Of a stretch of 64,000 nt of DNA, positions 11,234 through 25,310 are shown piece after piece. Position numbers and translations under genes: made by a program. Source of the stretch: Pholiota molesta (lineage: Eukaryota; Basidiomycota; Agaricomycetes; Agaricales; Strophariaceae); the NCBI GenBank assembly GCA_014925825.1, contig JACGCK010000081.1:62001-126000 (forward strand), given 5' to 3'. The notes beneath the pieces were generated by a model. That model did no database searches. It had not been told where the DNA came from and saw only the letters and a program-made list of their open reading frames with translations. The first letter of the stretch is position 1, and each line of letters starts with the position of its first letter.

Positions 11234-14200
11234 TTATACGTTATAATACTCAAATGCAGGACTTCCAGGTTCCGAGGTATCGATGATAGCACTGTTGAAA
11301 GCTTCGTTTGTCCGGGCCTCTTCGACAGACAAAACATCAGCTTCAGTCAAGTTCAAAGTTTTCTTGAGGTATGGCAGGAGTTCTCGCAGAACGGCACTCT
11401 CCGAGAAAGGCAGAGCGCGGCGGAAGGCAGTCTCTGCGCCGTATTGAGCCATTCGTCGCTGGAAAAGGCCATGCGTCGTCAGAAAATAGCCTCGAGACCA
11501 GAGAAAACCAAAAAAGACGAACCTTGAACAGCTGGATGAAAGGCATAGCACGCTTATCCTTGATAAGCCCCTTTTCGGTCAGCAGATCCTTGACCTTGGC
11601 ATCGTCTACCTTATCGGTCTCCTTCGAATACGCCTCCTGGATGACCTGCACGCACGTATCCTGCCATTCCGGAAACTGGGTCGCCACGTAGACCCTAACA
11701 CCCTTCGGCTTCTTGGGATCGAATGCAGCCTCATTGGCGTTCTTCTTCCCCTTGGCCTTGTTGATCGCCTTGAGGAGCGACACCTCCGCATCGCGGATGG
11801 TCTTGATCGTGCCCCGCATGTACTGCCCGGCCTCGATGATGGTGCGATCGACGGGGGTGGAGGGTGTTGGCCACAAGGCGAGCTGGACGGACTTGGGCTC
11901 TTTGAGGATGTCGCTCCAGATGTTTTCAGCGAAGTGGGGTGCGACGGGCGTGATCAACAGGGCGGCGTTGCGGATCCAGTACAAGACGAGGTCGACGTGC
12001 ATGCCGTCGTCGACGGTGACTTCTCGATACCAGTCGCGTGCGCTCTGGAAGTCGTAGAAACCGAATTTCACAGCGTCCTTGTAGTTCATGCTGTTAACAA
12101 GACAGATTAGAAGTCAAAGTAACGAATGTAGGCGATAAAGACTTACTTATCATAATGGCTTTGGGTGATGTTGATCAGATCGTTGATTTCTTGCTCGAAG
12201 ACCTGATCGTGATACGTGCGAGGTCCATGGCGAAGATTTGCTTGATCCTTGACCATCTCCTAAAAAAGCGACAACCTAGATCAGCCAACATCCTCTCGAC
12301 GGAAAAAGACGAACAACCCACCTCGCACCAAGCCAACAAAGTATGAATGCGCAGAATATTCGCATTCGCCGTCTTCTCCTCGAAATTCGCATCCTCCAAC
12401 CCATCACCCGCATCCGCCAACGACAACCGCGTCGCGTCCGCACCAAACTTCTCGATCGCCTCGCGCAGCGTCAGCGAATTGCCCGTGCTCTTCGACATCT
12501 TCTTGCCGTTCAGCATCAGGTGTCCGTTCGTGCGCATGCTCAGGGGGAACTTGTCTTCGGGGAAGATCGCGGCGTGGTTGTACAGCGCGAACGTCAGGTG
12601 GTTGGGGATGAGGTCCTTGGCGGACGAGCGGACGTCGAGGGGGTAGAAGTACTCGAATTCGTGTTTGAGGGCGTCGGCCTTTTCGCGAGGGATAGGCGAA
12701 GGGTCGGGGAAAGGACCGCGGCAGAAGATGTATTCCCAGATTTCATCGGTCATTTGTTCGGGGGTGATGCCCAATGGACCGGGTTTGCTTCCGTCAATGC
12801 TAGACTCTAAAGAAGGCCAAAGTTTAGATAAATTCCTTGGTGGAGGTGAGAACGAGAGGACACGCACCATGCAAGAGCTGAGCGACCGTGTAGTAACTCA
12901 TGTAAATGGTGGAGTCACTCAATGACTCGACCAAGAACTGAGGATCCCAAGGCAGAACCGATCCCAAACCGTATGTTCGAGCGCAGGCCCACTGGTTCAG
13001 CCAGTCCAAGGTCTTCTCGAAGGCATGTCGCGTTTCTTGAGAGTAGGTGTTCATCCTCGCCAACAGACTAACCCAATGATCAGTAAAACATGCAACAAAG
13101 CAAGCAAAAAAATATGATACTCACCCCTCAGTCTGCTTGCGCCACGCAGCCTCTCCGTAATCCAAATACCACTGGTCCATCAGCGCAACCACACACTCGT
13201 CCTGACTCCTCGAGATGACAAGCCCCTCCGGCTCCGCATACGCAAACGCCAGCCCCGCCTTGATCATCGCCTCGCGCACCTTCGGCTTCGCATCCTGCAC
13301 GCTCTGGCCCTTGAACTCGCCCACCAGCATCGTCCCGTTATAGAAGCCCTCCTTGTACGCGATCTCCTTCGCCTCCGCGAGCTGCTTCGTGTCCTTCTGC
13401 GACTGGATCTTGAGCTGCTTCACGATGGCGGGCGCGGTCATGTCGCCGTAGGTCGGCGTGGAGATGACGGGGATCGGGTCGACGGCGGCCCAGGCGGGGT
13501 CGATGTTATAGAATTCGGGCTTTTTGCGCAGGTCGGTGAGGGTTTGGAAGTCGTCGGGGGAGTCTGACGGGACGGAGGTCACAACGCCGGTACCCTGTTG
13601 GATAGGAGATTAGTAATGGACACTGAGATGGGGCTGAAATCAACATACCTTGGTGGGCAGGACGTTGTCCATGGGCAGAACGTAGACTTCAGGGGTGAGG
13701 GCGAAAGGAGGCTTGATCTTGGTTCCGATGAGCTTAGCGCCCTCGACTTCGACCAGCTGTTCGATGTGTCCACGAGGAGTGATGGCGCCTTGGAAAGCCA
13801 TGTTTCGCGCCGCGCGGAGAGTGCACAGATACGCCTCCTTCTCATTGGCAGCGAAGATTCCGTATTTGATGCCAGTGCCCACGAAGGTGTTTGTCTGTCC
13901 GTACATAGTCTCCGGGCGCAAAGTGGCAGCGACCATGTAGACCGTCCTGCCACCGACCTTGTCCGCAACAGCAGCCTTGGCAGCCGGACTCCATTCCAGG
14001 ACCTCCATTTTCACGGCGGTGTACTCCTGGGGTCCGAAACCTTCGCCGTCCTGACGATCGTGGTCCATACATGGTTGGCCGTCCTTGGGGCTGTAGATAG
14101 TGTATCGCTCGCCGAATTTGATCTTGCCGAGCTTGTACAGCTTGTTGACTTGCCAGCGAACGAAGGTGTCATAGTAGGGGTTGGCATTCGTGGTCATGAA

Positions 14201-14959
14201 AGTACGACGCCAGTCGATACGTGAACCGAACGCGTTGTTGTCAGCGATGGCGATAGGAGGGAAGTAGGTCAACCAGTGGAGGGGGTCTGCGAACTTTTTG
14301 ATTTCAGCGCGAGGTACACCGATGGACTCCATGATTTGGAATTGATATGTCAGTCCGGTTGATTTTGCGACGAGTTTGCCCTTCTTTGCTTTTCCGACCG
14401 CGGTGCTCGCCTCCTGGGCGACCTTTTCTGCCTCTGCCTTCTCGATTTCGGCCTGCACTTCTTCGTAGCGTTCGAAGTCGGGTCCGAACATTTCCATTTC
14501 ACGAATGATCTTGTCCGATGATGCCTACGACACGTTCAATATTACACATTGAGTAAAAGTAACACACAGCAGACGCACCTTGATGGGCATTCCAGTGACA
14601 TGGAAGCCATGGGGGAACAGCACCCGCTTGCCCAACATTCTCTGGTACCCAGCCGCGAACTCGATTTTGGAGATTGTGAAGGCGTGTCCCAGATGCAGGC
14701 TGCCATTCATGTAGGGGAAGGGAAAGTTTCCGAACCATTTCGGAAACTTGGCCTTGATTTCATCGGTGGATAGGCCTGAGATCTCTGCCGGTGACGGGGC
14801 ATTGACCTCGAATAGCTTTTCGGATTGCCAGCGCTTCTGCGATTGCTGTTCCAATGCTTTGAGATGATCTCTCTTCGCTGTCTGTGGAAAGAAGTGTCAA
14901 CAGTGCTTCATACAGCAGAAGAAAACACGTACTTGAGCAAGTTCTATGGTCTGCGCCAT
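11234..14959 (-). CDS. LEU1RS/CDC60: Cytosolic leucyl-tRNA synthetase
   Basis: Charges tRNA-Leu in the cytosol. Class I synthetase signatures are clear: the HIGH motif as [14 protein letters not shown] near 14680-14720 and the KMSKS motif as [13 protein letters not shown] near 12470-12520. Between them lies the CP1 editing domain with the Thr-rich motif [18 protein letters not shown] near 13860-13930. The C-terminal anticodon-binding and eukaryote/archaea-type extension runs to about 11234 and ends [12 protein letters not shown]. The start at 14959 ([20 protein letters not shown]) fits eukaryotic cytosolic enzymes; no mitochondrial presequence is seen. Small introns interrupt it near 14525-14578, 13593-13648, 13067-13124, 12807-12866, 12265-12320, 12090-12146 and 11465-11522. 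Confidence 0.96.
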
Positions 14960-15585
14960 CCTGCGGACAAATGGGATGGATGGAGATGGATGGGAAGATA
15001 ATGTACAAGGACTCGAGAGTCTCAATGGCCGATACAGGAACCGCGATATCGTGGCTATCTGTATCTGTTGAATCAGCTAGATTTGTTTGTAGGTCGCCGA
15101 CTTATATTAGGTCCCGTTGAGTCACATTCACAAAATTTCCCGTGCCACGAAGGACTCTCAGTAGGCGATCTAATCTAATCACTCAATGATCTGATCGATT
15201 TCGCTTGATATACTTGGCGCTCAGAGTCAGAAGGAGTCAGAGGCCTGAGGCTATGTAGGGCGCTTATTAGGAGCCTTGGGTTTGAGCATCGTTCGACTTC
15301 TACAGCCTTCTAAATTAACCCATTAAATGGATATCGTCAGAGAAAAAAATACTGATTAGTATGCGTTGAGGGAGCGAAACCAAGAGCTTTGAAGGTCAAT
15401 TCAGACTCATTTTGATCCACATCGAGCAGTTGGTGACCATAAAATTACGAAGCCAAAGAAAGAGCAGCTATTAAACAAGTATATGATTTTGCAAAGCAAC
15501 TAGACATACATGATATACAGTACACATCAGGGGAAAATCACAAGGACCAAAGGAAGGCGAGAAAGAGCAAAAGAACCGCATTAAG
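14960..15585. other. Intergenic region: promoter of leucyl-tRNA synthetase and 3' flank of HIR1
   Basis: A 626-bp stretch with no coding signal. It lies upstream of the synthetase start and downstream of the HIR1 stop, both genes being on the minus strand. No repeat or regulatory motif could be assigned. Confidence 0.55.
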
Positions 15586-18500
15586 TTAAGGGAATGGTTC
15601 GTCGTTCATCGCTTTCTTAAGGGTATCTTGCCAGTCCGCGGCGAGTCTGGTCAATGTCTTGCTCCTTGCTGTTACCAAGTATAAGACGACAGCCTGAGTG
15701 AGAGAAAAGAAAAGGGCATACCAAATACGGACAGCACGTCCTTCAGCAAATCCCGCTTCGAAAGCCCGACAACAGACGGTTGCCAACTATCTTCCCTCCC
15801 AGGTCGCCTACAAATGGAACACCAATGAGCAACTGGACAAAACACAAAATCGGGTGGAAAATACAGACCAATATACCGGCCCAAAAAGCTCCCTAACCAA
15901 CTCCTCCGCTTTCCCCCGGAAGCCCTCGTCCGCGATCTTCTTTGCATACATCAACAGCGCCTGCCTGTACTCCTGCGGGCTCTCCAGCAGCTTCGTCGAC
16001 AGCATCCGCGTCTCGAGATGCCCCAGCGTCAGCGCCGCGCTCCACCAATTGGGCCGTGGGATCTCAGCGGCACTCTCATCGGGAATACCAGCGATGCTGC
16101 CTTCGATGGCGGACATGATGCCGCGGTTCGCGGTTGTCGAGTTGCCCCGCTGGCGGCCCTGCCAGAAGTCGGAGCCTTCAGACCACCAGTGTTCAGCGAG
16201 TTTGACCCAGGACAGGAGGGCGGGATCGTAAGAATAGACGGTGCTGTTTGAGCCATGCACAATGGGCACTCCGTTGTCGCGCACAGTAGCGGACATGAGA
16301 GTGAAGTTGGGGGAGAAACCATAGAGCGGTTGGATAGACGCGGGTGCGAAATTGGCGGATTGCTTCTTGATATTCCTGATGAGTTGGTAATGGAGTTGGT
16401 GAGTTGCCGACTTTTAAAATACGAATTGCCTTCTACTCACCAAGAGTGGATCTGACCGGTAATTGTGATGACAAGTAGCGCATACTTACTACCCTCCATG
16501 ATCGCACATGGTGCACCGAGTGTCAACGTAGGCATTAACCTAGCATGAATCGAATCAACATGGTCGAACCCAAAATGCTAGAAGAATAATTCCTCACCTT
16601 CGCCCATTATGCGAATACACATTGACCGACCCATCTTCCATCGCCACAGCACAATATGTACTAGTTGCCTTGACCGATAATGCAGGTGATGGCAAAAAAT
16701 CTAGCCACTCCGTTACTTTCCCGCTAATGAACGCCACTTCCGTCATCCCTGTGAGACAATACATTGTTTAGCGCGACCACGAAAGAAGTCAAGAAAACGT
16801 ACCTGTCTCCTCCACATTCTTGACCTCAAACAAATCATTCGTCCCATCCACCTCCGAACTCAAATAAGTCAACAAAGGCGGTGTCGGCAAAAGTGGCTCC
16901 AATCTGCCACCACCCGACCCACCAACGCCGGTCCAACCTCTTTCAGCCGCCGCCCGCGACGGTGTCCACTTCGAAATAGACTTCGGGACATGCATTTCCA
17001 CCGGCCGATCGCCACCAAGCGTCCTCGGCCTGATAGCAGCTTTCCCTCCGGCATCATCAGTAAGATCTATAACCGCCGACGCCTTCCGCTTGACCCTGGC
17101 ACTGGCGCCCCCAGCATCGAATGCGTCGATCTGCACGTCGAGCTCCATCGCCTGCCCGATATCCGCATGCCGCGACCAGTTGCTCGAGTCAAGGAAAGGC
17201 TGCTCGGACGGATTGGGGAAGGAGCTCGAGAACGCGCTGTGCATCGGCGTCTGGGTGTGCGCGGGGTGCGTGTCCTGGATGTGGCTGAGCTGTGCGCGGC
17301 GCGCGCCTGTGGTGCCGATCCCGTTCGGCTGCGTCGATGGGTGCGGTGTGGTGAGTGGCGTGCTTCTAGACGTGGGTACGGTGGAAGCTGCGGTGTTTGA
17401 CATGAGTCCAACGCGTTTTTTGTCCTTGGGTGCACGCTTCGCGACGAGGATATTGACTTTATCCGGGCCGTGGCTACCGCCATCGAACCCACTCGCTTGT
17501 TGCGTTTGTGCGAGGGCGATTTTTGCTGGCTCCTGCTTGGATACATGGGAGTAGCCTTCGGGAAGGGGCGGCGGTGTAAAACCAAATTTAGCAAGATATT
17601 GTTCTTGGTCTGTTTCTGAGGCAATGCCTTCCAGTTCGGTGGGGTCGAATTGGAATGCGGCGATGGTGCCGTCGGAAGACGCGGCATATAGAGTCAGCCC
17701 ATCCCAAGACCTGAAGAACGTCATCAGCTTCAGCGCGAACTTGATAAAAAGGAACATACCAGCTCAAGTCCATGATTTGGCGTTCGAAGACTTCTTTGGC
17801 GACAATAAGCGGGCGAGCCGATTTCGTCTGCCAGACGGATACGGATCGATCATCTGCGCCAAGAGCGACTACGGAGCAGATGTTGGAGGTCGAAATCGGC
17901 GCAGATGGGTTACGGAGGAAGATATGGGGGTTATACGCCTAAGATTCGGATAAATACAAACATCGGAAATTTTTATTAATTGCAACGCACAGCAACTTCG
18001 ACAGTGTTTTCGTGGCCAACCAGGCTAATTTCTGACGTCCATGTATTTCGTGTGATTACAGCTGCAATAAACACATATCCCTTATTGTTTGTTGCGTTTG
18101 AAGCTGTTATATGTGCGCCATCTGGAGACCAGCTTCGAGAGAGATATTCAGCCAGATACGCAAGAGTGGAAATTAGAATTACAAACCTCAATCTCCGGAA
18201 GAACGTACTACCAGGCGAGTCTTCGAACGGCTTCCGCACTTCAGCCTCCAGAGACCAGTCCGTAGTTTTCCATATTTTCACAGTTCTGTCGTCCGATTGA
18301 GTAGCCATAAACTCTCCAACAGGATCCCAGCATACACCTTTCACGAATCCCTGATGTTGATCGAGTTTCCGGAGGCGTTCTAGCAGACAGTTAGTTTCTG
18401 AATAAACTGACGTTGAAAACAAGGTACCTAGTGTAAAACCGCACCAAACAATCACTGCAGAGTCTAAACCAACAGAAGCTAAGTAACGATCTCCTGGAGA

Positions 18501-19033
18501 CCATGCCACGTCGGTCACATCTGGTGTGAATGTGAGTAGGGTAAAGCGAAGATTTACACAGAAGTACATACCACTCTCGTGCCCTTGTAGTCGCTTTAGA
18601 GGTTTCCAACCCTCAACATTGATCTCGTCCGAGCCCCAAACCTTTCCACGAGCATTTCTACGCGTCATTTCAACATTGCAGGCCCATAATGATACATGTG
18701 TGCCACTCACGGATCATGATCCCAAACCATAACGGTCTCGTCGTCGCTGCCACTCGCAAGCCATTTTCCCGAATGCGCCCATCGCACAGTGAGCACAGGA
18801 CCTGTGTGCATCGTCAGCGTGCACAACGACTTTGGAGGTTTGCCCGACAGCTCTGACGCCTGGTTGAGGATTGGCTTTGTGCTCCATATTCGAACCTTCG
18901 CGTCCAGGCCGCCAGTAGCTATCCGCGACCCATCCGGATGGACATGTACTGAGAAAATAGACAATCGCTTCTCGCTCTGGTCCGTTTTCGCCGAATCCTT
19001 GTGCATAACCCATGCTGGCTTGGTAAAGTGCAT
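15586..19033 (-). CDS. HIR1: HIR1/HIRA-type histone chaperone (WD40 protein)
   Basis: Subunit of the HIR complex, which deposits H3-H4 independently of replication and represses histone genes in the nucleus. The start at 19033 gives MHFTKPAWVMHKDS, then FSVHVHPDGSRIATGGLDAKVRIWS, the highly conserved first blade. Further WD repeats are visible: GKWLASGSDDETVMVWD, YLASVGLDSAVIVW, FMATQSDDRTVKIW and LTLYAASSDGTIAAFQFD. A Ser/Pro-rich linker with AVIDLTDDAGG lies at about 17020-17080. The C-terminal Hira (TUP1-like) domain runs from about 16800 to 15586, including SWVKLAEHWWSEGSDFW and LELLNPQ-like segments, ending KKAMNDEPFP. About twelve exons give around 900 residues, near the usual fungal size. 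Confidence 0.94.
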
Positions 19034-20038
19034 TTCGATTCAATACAGCGGCAGCCTATTGCGCGAAAAAGTCGACCGAAGATTCGATATCGCCAAGCTC
19101 CTGAAATATCAGCGTATATGTTGCAGTATATACGTTGGACGTGGTGTGTCTTGAAGGCACAGACTGCAGGTACGGAGCCCGCTGAGGTTCAGAAGAGGAG
19201 ATGGTTATGACGGTCCGGAGCAACACTCAGCGGTTGAACGATGCCGCTCAACGTTGACGCCGAAACTCCGCCGTCACTGTTTGCCATCAATCAAATCCAC
19301 TTCAAGGCTTCAAAGCTTCACCTCCTAATCAACACTGTTCTTATTATTTTCTCCCCATGACCTGTATATTTGCTGCATATAGCAAGTTATACAGCTTATC
19401 TCTCGCTCTCATGCATCTATTTGCTCATTCTCGCCAAGTGCTTCGATGCTTGCCACGTTATTGGTTAACGAAAGCTCGCCATTTGATCAGGAATCGCGCA
19501 CAAGATTTTCCTTTGCTCTTTTCACAGCACCAATTCATTCGCAGTAACGACTCCTTTTCAAAATGAATTTGACTACTTGGGTCATCTCCGAACTTTGGGT
19601 CAATATACAACCATACTTGATACCACGCAAAGGGTTCGTAGCTCACTCCTAGGCGACAAATTATGAAGCTTTGGAGCATCGGACGTCTCTCTGTGCTATT
19701 TCTATGTTGAGCAGGCCCCCTCTGGACCTCTCTATCTGGCATCTGCCTCTACGGCCATATCTACGGATAACTTCCGTTCAGGGCCGTTGCGCAATTCTTG
19801 GGAGTCGGTGCATCATGTCCTAATTTATACTTCCATAAGGAACCTCCACAGCACACACATTATCATTGCATTATGGATGACTTTGTAAGAGCCTCTACTT
19901 TGCATTGCTTATGCCACGGGGGTCGAATATGGTGTGCTTCGCCATTCCGGCCCTTTCTCCCACCACTTAAATATGAGCAAGAAGCAAAGATAACCGCCAG
20001 GCAGCATCCCACGTCTCCTCTCTTTGCCTTCCCTCGCC
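19034..20038. other. Divergent intergenic region HIR1 / MFS transporter
   Basis: About 1 kb between two divergent start codons. ORFs here are short and lack codon structure. It presumably contains both promoters; no recognised motif, RNA gene or repeat was found. Confidence 0.55.
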
Positions 20039-22552
20039 ATGTCGGTCGTCCCTGAAAGGACTTCAGAGTATGATGGCTCCACGGGCAAGCAGACTCCAGA
20101 CATCGACACGAAATCGATAAGGTCAACTGACAGCGATGATTTGGTTGACGCCGAACCCAAGCCGTTCCAGCTTTTCGACTACCTCTTTCGTCGTCACCTG
20201 TACAAGCCTCAGGACTTGGACGCCATTGCTACCAGACGGTCTGTATACGACGACCCTCAACTTGCACCTCATTACTGGCCGAAGGCGAACTATGAAAACA
20301 TCCACCGATTCGACATCAAAGCGCGCTGGACATTTAGGGAAGAGAAGGTACGCCCTATCGTTTTTATATAGGAAATATATCTAGTTTTGATTGTGTCAAT
20401 GTCAATCATTGTAGGAACTACTTCGGAAGATCGACTGGAAAGTCATGCTCTGGGCTGCTATCAGCTTTTCTGCTCTCAACTTGGATCGGGGAAATCTCAC
20501 GCAAGCGAACTCGGACAACTTCCTTGGCGACCTTCATCTGTCGACTAATGGTATGTAAACTGCTTCTAAAGTTTCTGACATCGTTCATCGCTGTTATATT
20601 TCCATCTTATACTTTTTCTTTCAGACTACAATATGGGGAACACCATCTTCCGTCTGACCTTTCTCTGCGCGGAACTTCCGTCTCAGCTGGTTTCCAAACG
20701 GGTAAGGCTTATATACTTCTATCCACAGCATTTCATGTGGTGCTCATTTGCTCAATCAATAATATATAGCTTGGGCCAGATCGTTGGATTCCCATACAGA
20801 TGTGCTTGTGGTCAATCGTCACCTTGGCCCAGTTTTGGCTGACCGGAAGAGCCTCTTTTCTAACCTGTCGAGCACTCCTGGGGTAAATTATTCGCCCGAC
20901 TTCACGAATATTCTTCAAAATACTAATCAAATGAGTTTACAGTTTCATCCAAGGAGGCTTTATTCCGGACCTTATCCTATACCTCTCTTGTCTGTATCTC
21001 GTACTCCAGGTAAACAAGCCCAGCTGATGCCGATTTCTTGATAGATTTCTACACGAAATATGAGCTTCCTGCACGGCTAGCACTTTTCTGGATCTCCTCC
21101 AACGTCTGCGGTATATTCGCTAGCTTCCTCGCTGTCGGGGTTCTCAAGATGCGCGGTATCGCGGGCAAAGAGGGCTGGCGGTGGCTCTTCCTCATCGAGT
21201 CAATACAATCATCGTTATTTTCTCAAGACAATAAACTAACGCGCGTGGTGTTTACAGAGGTCTAATCACTCTGGCCGTCGGCATCGCAACATTTTTCAAG
21301 ATGCCGCCTTCGCCTACGCAAACGAAAAGCTGGTTCCGCCCGAAAGGCTGGTTTACAGAGCGACAAGAGTATATTGCTGTTTCGCGCATCCTTCGTGACG
21401 ATCCAACTAAGGTCTGTAAAGCACTGTCAAGCTGTTATTGTGATAACTCATAATATTTCTTAGGGAGACATGCACAATCGCGAGGCGTTGACAATTAAAA
21501 GGTTGTGGACTACTGTCAAGGATTACGATTTGTGGCCTATCTACATTATGTGAGAATTATATCCAGTGACACTTAACTCTATATTCAAGATGGTTTCTAG
21601 CGGACTTCTCTTTGGTGTCCCTTCGGCTCCCCCTGCAGGTTACCTCACTCTGTCTCTCCGCAAGCTTGGGTATGCCCTCTTCTTATGGTCCCAATAATAT
21701 ACGAATACTGACCCATCATGTACCAACAGCTTCAGCACTGTTAATACCAACTTGCTCACCATTCCATCCACAGTCGGCGGGATGATATCCATGATGGTCC
21801 TCACCCTCGTTTCCGAGCGTCTCAACGATCGTTCCTTTGTGTCCATGTCCGAAGACGTGTGGCTCCTCCCGTTCCTCGTCGCTCTGCGTACACTTCCAGA
21901 CAATCCAAATCCATGGGTGTTCTTCGTGCGTTTCGCGTTCGCCCTTGTCTACTTGCTCTGTGCTTAATTTTTGTTGTTTCTATGCCAGTCTGTGTCGACA
22001 TTGCTGCTCATGTATCCCTACTCGCACCCGATTCAAGTCGGCTGGTGCTCGCGCAACTCGGGCGCTGTTGCCACTCGGACGGTTAGCGCATCGGTGTATA
22101 ATATGTATGGCTCGTCTTCATCTGTTCAAATCTTCAGAACCTAACACAGGTGTTGTAGGTTTGTGCAGGCGTCTTCCATTATTTCATCGAACATCTATCG
22201 TGCAGACGATGCTCCCATGTGTACGCATCTCTTTGTCAGGATCATTCACCCATTCATGACTTGACTAACCGTTTCGTTTATTTGATAGATCGCCGCGGTA
22301 ATAGCGTTCTCATCGCCGTTTGTCTATTCAACGTCACTATCTTGTATCCCGGCACGAAAGCCTATTATCTCTGGCGAAACAGGCAGAAAGCGAAGCGCTG
22401 GGACGCTATGACATCGGAGGTCTGTATATTTGCTTCGGTCATTTTAATATTATGGACGCTGATGCGCGTTTGGTGAACAGCAAAAAAGTGAATATTTGGC
22501 TACGACGACGGATATTGGCAATAAACGCTTGGACTTCCGATTCGCGCATTAG
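20039..22552 (+). CDS. MFS transporter, Dal5/allantoate permease (anion:cation symporter) family
   Basis: Plasma-membrane transporter for small organic anions such as allantoate, vitamins or dipeptides in relatives; the substrate here is unknown. The start at 20039 gives a polar N-terminus of about 100 residues. Conserved segments follow: [87 protein letters not shown] and [18 protein letters not shown]. The last exon encodes [20 protein letters not shown], ending FRFAH, a family-typical C-terminus; the stop is at 22550-22552. About twelve short introns are used, so single reading frames look broken. Roughly 500 residues and about twelve membrane segments are expected. Confidence 0.9.
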
Positions 22553-23175
22553 AACTACCTATATCTTTTACTGTGAGCTTGCAACGGCCTTTTCATCTTA
22601 TACCATGTTTTTTTTTTTTTTTTGATGCCTATCTTATCAAATCAAGAGACTATTAGAATGATTTAAGCGTGCGGACTGCGTGGACTAGAACATCGATTCG
22701 TTCTAGTTGAACGAATTTCCCTTCGACGTCTTATTGACAAGCTAGTTTATTGCCGGTGGTGGTCATGCTCTCGCAGACGATTTTAATTGATGAGCAAGCA
22801 CGCTTTGTAAGTGGCGTGCCCAGAAGTTGTGCATGTACGTAGGTATGCGTGCACGAGCTGTCATTCCGACACTTAGCAATATACATACCCGTCTCATGTG
22901 TTTGATTTCTTCAATTACCGGAGTCGCCTTTTGCGAGCGACTGTGATATCTATCGCCGGCGCTTATTCATTGCAATTGCAAAGGTCGTGATCGACTGGAG
23001 GTGGGAGTTGGCCGACCGGCGCAAGTTCGGCCTGAGCTCAATGAAGCTTTGATCCATATGAGCACAGTGACATCATGGACTTGCGGCCCTCATATAACCG
23101 CAGTACAGTTAATGTTCGGTTGCCATCTCCCTTCCCATTCTCCCTTTCTAAACGACAAACTCACCTAAAGACCAA
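22553..23175. other. Intergenic region upstream of the DUF4336 gene
   Basis: A 623-bp spacer starting with a T-run (22608-22623). It contains the 3' flank of the MFS gene and the promoter of the next gene. Nothing else is recognised. Confidence 0.5.
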
Positions 23176-24537
23176 ATGACAACTCCAGTATCCGAGACCG
23201 TAATCCGAGAGGTCTGTCGCACTGCGTGCCAGCCGGAACGTTGAAGGAGCAGTGCTGATGGGTATGGTACTTATCCGGTGCTTAGGTGACGAAAGGAGTC
23301 TGGACTTTCTCTAGGTGCGTTACGCTTTACATGATAAGTAACTGCTCATGTCTTAACCCCCATTACAGGCCCTTTTCACGATTCGGAATATGGCCGATAG
23401 GCGGCAGGTCCACTGCGATAAAACTGCAAAACGGGGGCGTGTGGGTCCTGGCATCAACACCATTGGACGACAATACGAAGACGAAGCTACAAGAGCTTGG
23501 GCCTGTTAAGTGCGTATCTTCATTATCACTATCCATTGCTGTTGTTGAGACATTGTAATGAATTTCACTGGACACTTGAACTGATCATTTTACAACTTTT
23601 AGATACATCGTTGGCGCCGATGCGGTGCACAACTTGTTTCTACGTGAGCACGCATGCAATTCTTTCTCTCTCTCCGTCTTAAGTATATATGGGTACTTGC
23701 GTCTGCTTTAAGGCGACTTCAAGAACCAATATCCAGAAGCCAAGCTCATTCTGCCTGAGGATGCTATCGCGCGTATAGGTGACAAAGACCTCAAATTCGA
23801 TGGAGGTACGTAGCAGTTTTGGCAAATGCTGGTCGTCGATGACTAAAGTAAACGGCAGCTTGGGGACGAGACCCTCCAGACACGAAATATGGATTCGAGG
23901 ATGAGGTGGGTTCCATAATCATTCACGTCAACCATGTGTTTGGCTAATCTTGTTTTGGATAGATTGACTGGTGGTAAAGTTACATTTTGGTTTCGCAAAC
24001 AACTCCCGGAAGTCTCATCTCGTCATGCACAGCTACTTTTCTGGGTTCAAGAATAAAGATATTGCCTTCCTCCATAAACCTTCGAAGTCGCTTATCGAAG
24101 CGGACCTGTTGATGAATCTGGCATCGGTCAAGGAACAGGTATGTTAATCTTTTCTGCTAAATATGACTGTCAATACTGATACCGCGAACAAGTATTCGAA
24201 GACGAAAGCGTCTCCCAACTTCTTGGGTCTAGGGGCATTCGGACCATCATCTTGGATACATGCCCGACTGATCTGGTCCCTCGGGAAGAACGTAGAGTAA
24301 GCTTCACTCCTACTCTGTCCATTTTTTATATATTGATTTCATGGCCCGGTCTAGGGAGATGCGACGGGATGCGAAGGTCGTGTCAAATTGGGACTTCGAG
24401 AGGATTATTCCTTGTCACGGAGTGAGTTTAGCTCAGTTAGCGTCTTCGTGTTGGGTATTGAATTTTGGCGGCAGGACGTTATCGAGTCAGATGCTAAGAA
24501 GGCTTGGAATGATGCGTATAGGCACTTCCTTAATTGA
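23176..24537 (+). CDS. DUF4336 domain protein
   Basis: About 250 residues in eight exons. The start at 23176 (MTTPVSETVIREV) is followed by an intron and then TKGVWTFSRPFSRFGIWPIGG, GGVWVLASTPLDDNTKTKL, VKYIVGADAVHNLFL, KNQYPEAKLILPEDA and, near the end, WDFERIIPCHGDVIESDAKK. The order of motifs (metallo-beta-lactamase-like scaffold, VGAD..HN, PCHGDVIE) matches DUF4336 proteins of fungi and bacteria. The biochemical role of that family is not established. The C-terminus is YRHFLN, with the stop at 24535-24537. It sits next to the repeat island but has normal codon use. Confidence 0.85.
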
Positions 24538-25310
24538 CTTCAAGAGTGGTAATTTTGCTTGCGCTTGCCAAGAGCTCTGTTTTGGCTCGCTTTGATTTCT
24601 TGTTTTCTGCAGTTGATATAAATCTACGTTGTATGTAGTTATAATATATGGCCAGTTTTTTCCTATAACTATTACTGGTTGAAGTAGGGATGTAAAATAC
24701 AAAGAATATTGTGGTCTCATACCTGTTCAAAAATGCTACTTTTGGCTCGGGAATCAGAGTTCAATTGCTCAAATATCAGAAAGTTTTGAATATATCTATC
24801 ATGAAGCCGTACTGAACTTATAATCACACTCCATCACCTCTTAGGCTCTTACTGCACCACCTTACTTATATGGACTCGCCCAAGCTCAACATATCCAGCA
24901 AATATCCAGAATGCCCACCGCCATGCTGCGCATGGTTGCCGTGCATGACACTGCCTCATACAGCTTGCACAAGCTTGCACAGTTGCAAGAATATTGCTAC
25001 ACAGTTTAGAATGCCTCGAATATGTATGAAAAACTTCCAAATATTCAACAAATATTAACAGACAGTTTATTGTAATAGAATTTGGCTGAGCATGCACAGT
25101 GCTTGAATGTGCACTATTTTAAAGTTTAAATATTTCTCCCTATTGCTTGTATATGCTGTGCTCCCTATGTTTGAATTGTTTGTTTCCACATATTTTTCAT
25201 ACCTATGCTTTTGAACCATTTTTTCTGTATTTTTTAATAAGTAGCTGTATGTTAAAATAAGTGCTGCATGATCAACATACTTGTAAAATTAGAGTCAAGT
25301 GGTGATTTGC
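24538..25310. other. AT-rich, CpG-poor flank of the repeat island
   Basis: No ORF with coding character. CpG dinucleotides are rare while TpG and CpA are frequent, as in the decayed LTR next to it. It is probably old transposon-derived or methylation-eroded DNA; no element end could be identified. Confidence 0.5.
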